Below are positions 56,906-64,000 of a DNA stretch of 64,000 nt, piece by piece. The notes beneath the pieces were generated by a model. It saw only the letters and a list, made by a program, of their open reading frames with translations, did no database searches and was not told where the DNA came from. Origin of the DNA: Chrysaora quinquecirrha (lineage: Eukaryota > Cnidaria > Scyphozoa > Semaeostomeae > Pelagiidae); contig JACTAT010000014.1 in NCBI GenBank assembly GCA_014526335.1, forward strand, positions 1,187,250 to 1,251,249. The letters run 5' to 3'. The position numbers and the translations under genes were made by a program. The stretch's first letter is position 1, and the number at the start of each line of letters is the position of its first letter.

Positions 56906-57654
56906 GTCTAATACAGTGTCGATAAAAATAGCTTGAGGACCAACTTTCTGAAAGCTATCACTCACTGACATATTTGAATAAAGATGATTTGAGAGCCCAT
57001 CTGTTCAACTTGATAGCAAAAACTACGACTCGTGTTATAAGTCTGAAGTCAAGATAGGCCTCGGTGAACTACGTCAAGGCCGCCAAAGCCCCTCGGGCTA
57101 TCAGGTTGAGAGGATGTTGCCAAAACACACAAAGCATCATTCTTTTGCGTAAGGGCATTGCAGTACTGTTTAAGCTGCTAGATGTTTTTGAGAACAATTC
57201 GGTCCCCACTTGGAAGTAGCGTATTCAAAAGGAGGCTTGTCGAAACCGAGGCTTTATACTCCCCAAAATGTCACTTGACATTCAGTTTCTGCTGATGAGC
57301 AACTGGGTTTCATTGTTTAACTGAGAACTCGCATATGTTTAATGGGAAATCGGAGCGTGTAGAACAGCATTTTTGATCATTTACAAAATCTAATTAGTTT
57401 TGGCTTCGATTTGAGGAGGAAAACACTGTTATCGAACTAATTAAGTACAGTCTTGGTGCAGCTGCAAACTATTATGGTGATTAGAAAAATTATATCCTTA
57501 GGTTGAAAGATAATGAATTGGAAGCCCCGCTTTCCAGCTTTTTGCCTCTTTCTAATTAGATAAGAAGTAAGATAATAATTCATCCGATTCATCACACTAA
57601 TGATTTACAAGCTATCAAACCGTGGCCTTGATCGCGATATCATCTGTTCACACT

Positions 57655-57990
57655 CACACAGACTCAAAGTGCAGCAAATTTGCTTCGGGAAAAAAGGAGA
57701 GAAAAGGAACCTGCAACAGTAAATATTGAAAATATCTACAGAAACTCAGCAAACAAGATGCGAGAAACTCACAAATACTTGATTAAATGCCTCCTTGAGC
57801 AGATAAAATAGAATTCGAATCCTTTCTTTCCCTTTTTCACCAATTAAACATGAATTTGAAGCTTTGACGCTGCACTAGTTCTCCTGGAGAAACTGCAATA
57901 CAGGTCGTTGCACGCGGAAAGGACCCCATCCTTGCAATGTCCACCACCTTCCAGAAAAACGTCACGCCGACCCAGACTTCTGTGGAAATG
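57655..57990 (-). mobile_element. Inverted partial copy of the 12411-12933 MITE family
   Basis: Shares AAGTGCAGCAAATTTGCTTC, TGAAAATATCTACAGAAACT, AATGCCTCCTTGAGCAGATA and the terminal CTTCCAGAAAAACGTCACGC / CGACCCAGACTTCT with 12411-12933, with an insertion of unrelated sequence in the middle. Confidence 0.55.
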
Positions 57991-58724
57991 TCTTTCCCTA
58001 ATCCTAGCATCCCAAAATGAATCAAAAAAGGAATATCTAGTGTACATGCATTTCAAATTGGTGAGCGGAGTGAGTGGGTATGTTGATTTCTGGGAAGGAG
58101 ACAAACCTCCACCTCCCTTAGTAGCTAAGAACATGTTTGAAATTTATGCAAAATTCTTCTGTTGTCGAAAACCTAAAAAATCCCTTTTCACCAGCAAATC
58201 TGGTACTGTTTTGCTTTGTCTATTGCTTCATAGGCAGGATAACGTTCCAATGTCGTGATAAGAACCATTATCTAGGACCGTGTCGACTTGAAAAAAGGTC
58301 TAAACAAGTGAGTATGGATGAGCCAAATTAGCTTCTCGTATGCAAACATGAATCCCTACGATTGGCAAAAGAGCCAGAAACTATAACTTTAAAAATAGCT
58401 TAACCTCCACATCTCCATGGTATAAGAGCTTACTGGAGGGAAACATTTTATATTGCTTTAAGCAAATACCAATAACAATCAAATACTGTGCGAGAAGTTA
58501 TTGACTCATGCTCAAGGAGTACCGGCAGATTAAGGTAGAGACAAATGTTCAAACATAGGCACAATGCTGTACATCAGCAGCGGTAATTAGAAAAACGATG
58601 GTCAAGTTTTATTAAAAAAGAGCCTTGTTATTGATGGTACATAAAGAGTATATAATAAAGAGATGCTTAATATGCAGGGTTTTTTTCTTTCTTTCACTTC
58701 TTTTCGCGAAAAAGTACATTGGAG

Positions 58725-59345
58725 CCTCCATTAACGGACATCTCTATACAACGGACACCTCCGAATTACGGACGATAAATCTTGCCACAAAAATAACCTC
58801 CCTACAGCGGACACTTCCCTGGAACGGACGAATAGTCTTGCCCCAAGCCTTCATTCTAAAAACTAACCTCCATACAACGGACACCTCCCTACAACGAACG
58901 AATAGTCTTGCCCCAAACCATTTAATTCTAGAACCTAATCTCCATACAACGGACATCTCCCTGGAACGGGCAAAGAGTCTTGCCCAAAGCCATTTCATTC
59001 TAAGAATTTACCTCCATACAACGGACACCTCGCTTCAACGGGCGTATGTTATAGCCCAAAACCATTTAATTCTGAAAGCTAACCTCAGTACAGCGGACAC
59101 TTCCCTGGAACGGACGAATAGTCTTACCCCAAGCCATGTCATTCTAAAACCTAACCTCCATACAACAGACACCTCCCTACAACGGACGTATAGTCTGGTC
59201 CCAAGACATTGCATTCTAAAAACTAACCTTCATACAATACAACGGACACCATCCCTGCAACGGACAAATAGTCTTGCACCAAACAAAATCATTCTAAAAC
59301 CTAACCTCAATACAGTACACCTCCCTACAAAGGATATTTACCGTG
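58725..59345. repeat. 72-bp minisatellite open as an 804-bp frame
   Basis: About eight units of CTCCATACAACGGACACCTC followed by CTACAACGGACGAATAGTCT and TGCCCCAAGCCATTTCATTC. Because 72 is a multiple of 3, a plus-strand frame of 267 codons (58625-59428) stays open and reads LHTTDTSLQRTNSLAPNHLI-like 24-residue repeats. No start context, splice site or family supports translation. Confidence 0.85.
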
Positions 59346-60058
59346 GTCCCAGATTCTATTATACTTTAATTGCGAAAAGAAAAAGCACAATGTATCGAGT
59401 TTTTTTCCTTTTTTTGGAAATGAGGTAAGATATAAAATGACTTTCTTAGCACTCCTTTGCTTTATAAGAAACTCTTTACTTAAAACTTGTAGCTATACTA
59501 TGGCTTCGAAATATGGAAAAAATTTTATAGTAAAAGTTTCTTGCAGTTTCTTAACTAATCAAAACGTTTATAATATACCAAAATTTTCTGGAAAATCATC
59601 TGACAGCGCCAGTTGCCATAGAATTTAATTTTCAGAATTTTGGCGTTCAACATAAAAGATTTTTCTTAAAAAAAAAAACTTCAATCACATCTGGCAGAGG
59701 CAGAGCTTATAAAATTTTCAAAGTTCAAACTTCTATTCTATAGTTTCTTACGAGGATTTTCTTATAGAAAATTATATGATAGAGCGTTACAGATAACATG
59801 CTTCTTTTCCGGTACTGCAGTTAGCTACTTAGCAGTTCGAATTCGAAGAAAAAGTTCGCACTGGCTGCTTAAACCGGTCACCGATAAAAAATTGTATCTC
59901 GTTATTATATAGAACAACAACCAACATCTCAAAACTTCGTCTTTCCAACTATAACCTTTACAAATCAAATTTAAGAGCCCCAATTTGGCTTCTGTTATGC
60001 CAGTTAAAACAATCTGCTTATTAGCTAGCTAAACATATTTTAAGATCGAAATAGAATA

Positions 60059-60422
60059 CACGTTTTTTTTATAAGGAACACCTTTATAAGGAACTCGAGG
60101 CTGAAAATTCCCAAAAATTAAGGAACTTTAAGGAACTGCCGGGACTCGGATGAAAACTAAGAATAATTTTTTTCAAGAGCAAGACGATTTGCGCAAAAAA
60201 AAGCAGAATAACAATGTATTTCCCATCGTTCTTCCAAAAAGACTCCATTTATATTTAAAGTTAGAAAATGAAGCAAGTTTATATGAATTTGCTCTAAAAA
60301 TTAGTATTCAAACATATGTCATGACAAGGAACAATATAAGGAACTTCAGCCTCATTTTGTCGAAAAATTAAGGAACTCAAGCCTCAACTCAGACCAAAGG
60401 CTCCTTATAAAAAAAAAACGTG
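60059..60422. mobile_element. TATAAGGAAC-type MITE, copy 6 (364 bp)
   Basis: Left CACGTTTTTTTTATAAGGAA then CACCTTTATAAGGAACTCG; right inverse CACGTTTTTTTTTTATAAGG. TA directly outside both ends. Close to copy 7 across its whole length. Confidence 0.85.
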
Positions 60423-61227
60423 TATGAAGGTTAGGCCGCAATCAAATTAAAAATTTTCCTGGTCTTCGGGCTCGAGAGCACACGTGTTTCCTATATACAG
60501 TAACGCTTCAATTAGAGGTTTTATGCTGTAGCGAACCAGTTAGTACATTAAAAGAACAAATAATTACAGTAATGAAAATTGAATGAATTACCTTATAAAA
60601 ATACGTTCTCAGTTATAAACCAAAGGCTTTAAGGCACGATCTATCTTTGTTAATAACAGCTACAAGAACTCCACAAAGAGCACCCACACTACTAATAAGC
60701 AGAGCGGCAAAATGAGTACCCGCTAACTGCTACTGAACCTGCTGTACGACGTTATTGATCTAATTTGCATAGTAATTTAATGTGCAGACAAAGTCAATTT
60801 CGGATTTCAGTGAAATTTATTAATTTTCAATCCCATTTAGTCGTACTGGATTTCGATTAAAATTTGAACGACTTTATTAAATTGTAGTATTTCATTATGA
60901 GTTTAGCAGCTTAAAAGATGTGAGTAAATATTTGTTGTTAGCTACAGTTTGATAAGCTGGCATACGGGCGAATAAGACCATGTAACAGAAATTTTTAATT
61001 ACTTTTCGTAAGTCCATCTGTATTTGTAACAAAGCGAAATTGGAAAAAGGGAAAAGCAATTTACGAGCGAACCAATCAAACGCATTTATTATGAAATTAA
61101 ATGCTTTCTCACGAAATAGGCTCTTAAGTAAGTTTTTATAAAATAAAACAAAACAAAAGATTCACAAGGAAATTAATTGAAAAAGAAGGCACATAAAAAC
61201 CCCTGGAAATGAGCGAAAATTGTATTA

Positions 61228-61604
61228 CACGTTTTTTTTAATCAGGAACACCTTTATAAGGAACTCGTGGCTGACAATTCCCAAAAAATTAAGGAACTTT
61301 AAGGAACTGTCGAGGCTCGGATGGAACACTAGGAATAAATTACTTCAAGAACAAGACTATTTGTACAGAAAATAACGGAATAACAATATATTTCCCATCG
61401 TTCTGCCAAAAAAGACTTATATTTAAATTGATTTATATTTAAAGTTGGAAAAGGAAGAAAATTTATATGAATTTGCTGTAAAAATTAGTATTCAAACATA
61501 TGTCATGACAAGGAACAATATAAGGAACTTCAGCCTCACTTTGTCGAAAAATTAAGGAACTCGAGCCTCAACTCAGACCAAAGGTTCCTTATAAAAAAAA
61601 CGTG
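61228..61604. mobile_element. TATAAGGAAC-type MITE, copy 7 (377 bp)
   Basis: Same ends as copy 6 (CACGTTTTTTTTAATCAGGA left; CACGTTTTTTTTATAAGGAA as right inverse), TA on both sides. Shares ATATAAGGAACTTCAGCCTC and ATTAAGGAACTCGAGCCTCA with copy 6. Confidence 0.85.
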
Positions 61605-62005
61605 TATTCTAATTAGCTAATGGAGAATATCTTTAAAAACCCAATAAATGTTTTTGCTCCATATCATTTTGCATGCTTTAAAAATTTTTGACAGCAATGC
61701 AACTCAATTTACGATACTTTAAGACAGAAAAGAGGAGGAAATGGCTGAACGCAGTTTCAGAGGGTTCACGCTCATAGGGCTCAGGGCTACAATTCCTCAG
61801 ATTCTCTAGGGTTTGTGGGTACTTAACCTTTATTAATGTATTGAGACACAAATTTAAGTGTATGCTCTTAAGTGAACGCTCTTAAGTGACACAAATTTAG
61901 CTGTACACACGAAAATATATAGTATGCGAGGTTTTGATTCTTTTTTAGATCGTGACTGTCTTGCTTACAAAAAGAAGTACTTTTATCCTTATACAGATAC
62001 TTCTA

Positions 62006-62390
62006 CACTCATTTTTTATAAGAAACCGACTATAAGAAACTGTATATGTCTTTTTCTAAAAATCAAGAAACTCTTCTATATGGTCTAATAAGTAAGAAAA
62101 ATTTAAGAAATTATTTCCCTTTTAAATTCAGCATTCTATGTTACTGATCTTCTTTGTGTAATGTTTACGTAAATATAATATACAAAAGCAGTCATACTTA
62201 AGGTCCATTCCGGAAAATTTCCATATTTAGACTGCTATGAACATGATACTTCACATTACACCCCTATTTCACGAAATGTTCGATTCTTAAGTTAAGAAAC
62301 TCTGCAAGAAACTTTTACTATATTAATTGTGATCAAAGTTCAGAAATTCTACTAAATTGGTAAGAGCGTAGTTTCTTATAAAAATGAGTG
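62006..62390. mobile_element. TATAAGAAAC-type MITE, copy 8 (385 bp)
   Basis: Left CACTCATTTTTTATAAGAAA then CGACTATAAGAAACTG; right inverse CACTCATTTTTATAAGAAAC. The AAGAAA motif recurs inside. A further subfamily with the same architecture. Confidence 0.75.
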
Positions 62391-63860
62391 AATCTTACTT
62401 AAATTATGATGGGGTGGCTGGCAGAAAGATGTTCATTGCAAAAGGTAAAAGGAAAACAAAATGGGCTTAAGGAGAACTACTAATAAACTCTTAAACAAGA
62501 AATGAAGATAAGCCATCGACCAATGAACCGAAAAGTTTTGGCGTATCGTAAAAAGAGTGAGACATTGGAAGGTTAGCATTAATCAATTGAACTTAATTGG
62601 TACAAAATGTCAACTTAAAGGGGGTGACAGCTGTCCAGTTCAATGCAGCTGTCTGGTACGCCGGTACAGAGCACCTGGCACACGGCACGACATGCTAATA
62701 TTGACCCGGTACAAACGCAATTAACAGTACAAACGCAATCTGGAAACGTCAAAGCCATAATATGCGCATCCGAATACTGACCGGTATGCTTGCAAGAAAG
62801 CTGGTACACCGGTACATTGATCATAGCTATACGAACCGGTGTCACCTATCTGGATAGTAATCCACCTCTGGAAGTGGATAAAATCTATCACGATAGCTAC
62901 CCGGATAGAATTGTTCACATTTAAAAAATCATCCGGACCACTACCCCGATGGAGGTCTGTCCGGATAGCTATCCCGATAATTTCGCAACGTGTAAACGGG
63001 GTATGGTATGTTTGTAAGCATCGCAAACTTAAAAGAGGTGACACCAATTTTATTAAGTCACTGATAACTATAAGATTTTAATTAAAAATATTCCATTGTG
63101 GTTGGCAACTGTTCTTCCTAACACATGGAACACGTGGAATACTCAAACAGTTCTTAATGCATTTTTACACTTATCTCAAAGCTGATTAAAAACCCTACTG
63201 CGAACTTTATATCTCTATCTGAAAATCGATAGTACGGAATTCATGCATAGACTCATTTAGGAAGTCAATATAATAAAGTATCACAATATCACAGTAGATA
63301 GATGACATTCAGGGCAGATAAGGATTCACAAAGGCCAACAAATATTAATTAGTTTTAAGAATCACCAGAAGCTTAAAGATAATCTTCGTCAAAAGACATC
63401 TTGAACAATTTGCTGTTAATTGAAAAAATCCAATCTCTCAGCTTAACTACGCACTCGCTGTTTAAATTTCCTCAGAAAAACTAATTGATCTTTTTAGCCT
63501 ATTTGAGGCTTTCGCCAAATAATCATGCACTCTATTTGTTGAATTAAAATTTGCCCCGAGTACAAACGGAATTTGAAACTGACCCGTGAAAATTGACAAT
63601 TCAGAGAGTAGTATCCGGAAATACTGTCTTCTGATTGGACAGCCATAAGTTGGCTACATTCAAGCGGTTTAGGCACAAATTTGAAACTTGAATTATTATA
63701 CGAATCACCCTCTAGGGAAACAGCTATTCAGGTGCTTTAGATTGTTGTTTCTGTTTCTTAAGATTCAGAAGAACTATGTCTAATTACATGAATCGTATTG
63801 TTTGCTTCTTAGCAAATTCTGGTACAAAGGCCGCTCGATAGTACGACTCATCAACTTTTA
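62391..63860. other. No gene; GGTACC/CCGGATAG-rich block at 62620-63050
   Basis: Short direct and inverted motifs (ACCGGTA, TATCCGGATAG-like, GGTGACA near both borders) suggest another small non-autonomous element at about 62620-63050, but I could not match terminal repeats. The rest is featureless. Confidence 0.3.
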
Positions 63861-64000
63861 CACGCTTTTTTTTATAAAGAACCACTCTATAAGGAACCTA
63901 CAGGTAGAAGGCCCAAAAATTTAAAAAACTTGTACTACTAAAGAGAAAATCATCAAGGAACTTTTCAATGTTGAATGCTTGTATCACTGCAAATAATCAA
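63861..64000. mobile_element. TATAAAGAACC-type MITE, copy 9, cut by window end
   Basis: CACGCTTTTTTTTATAAAGA then ACCACTCTATAAGGAACC, preceded by TA; the same subfamily as 51350-51761. The right end lies outside the window. Confidence 0.65.

Larger units (their letters stand above)
54975..57396. mobile_element. 2.4-kb unit bounded by about 130-bp inverted repeats
   Basis: Seen: AATGCTGTTCTACACGCTCC, CATTAAACATATGCGAGTTC and ACTGAATGTCAAGTGACATT at the left are present inverted at 57265-57396 with few differences. The interior has no recognisable transposase; it holds a tRNA-derived SINE and a hairpin. Either a large non-autonomous DNA transposon or two inverted copies of a small element. Target duplication not determined. 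Confidence 0.55.

Overview
The window is AT-rich, intron-containing animal DNA dominated by transposons and satellites. Two conserved metazoan genes can be read, both on the minus strand, and a third, unrecognised intronless gene lies on the same strand. The organism is most likely a non-bilaterian or basal invertebrate. My best guess is an anthozoan cnidarian such as a coral or anemone, from the mixture of BEL/Pao, Penelope-like, hAT and foldback elements and a Cys-rich N-terminal motif of a kind I associate with cnidarians. That taxonomic call is inference.

Genes, in minus-strand transcription order. (1) LDB, the LIM-domain-binding protein (Chip/CLIM/NLI): six 3' exons from 35025 down to 22783 encode the last 249 residues, with clean GT-AG junctions and perfect phase. 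I could not find the N-terminal exons, which probably lie beyond the right edge. (2) ACOT9-like mitochondrial acyl-CoA thioesterase: four exons from 20293 to 10202. Two single-base frameshifts interrupt it; allowing for both, exon lengths sum to exactly 471 codons. (3) An unrecognised single-exon gene at 8563-7663, also with two one-base frameshifts, whose length becomes exactly 301 codons when both are allowed for. Three of the four frameshifts fall in homopolymer runs, so assembly indels are as likely as gene decay.

Repeats by region. 0-6 kb: a TTAA-flanked piggyBac-like element, a tiny MITE with 9-bp duplications, and a 3-kb foldback built of TAAC/GTTA satellite with a 1016-bp hAT-type element nested in it (perfect 8-bp duplication). 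6-22 kb: MITEs, a 1352-bp hAT element inside the large ACOT9 intron, a decayed Penelope-like retroelement, GGT/GAT minisatellites and two tRNA-derived SINE copies. 22-38 kb: LDB introns loaded with palindromic GTACAGTGGAGG minisatellite elements, then a 485-bp giant hairpin and a BEL/Pao integrase fragment. 38-64 kb: no conserved gene recognised. This part holds a 2280-bp terminal-inverted-repeat transposon with a perfect 8-bp duplication and its own short ORFs, at least nine copies of a TA-flanked MITE family, a 164-bp satellite with trimeric higher-order structure and an AP-1-type site in every core monomer, long GAT and AAGTC/AAGCC arrays, a 2.4-kb inverted-repeat unit containing a tRNA-derived SINE, and a 72-bp minisatellite that stays open as an 804-bp frame.

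There is no operon or shared pathway: LDB (nuclear adaptor) and ACOT9 (mitochondrial thioesterase) are neighbours on one strand only.
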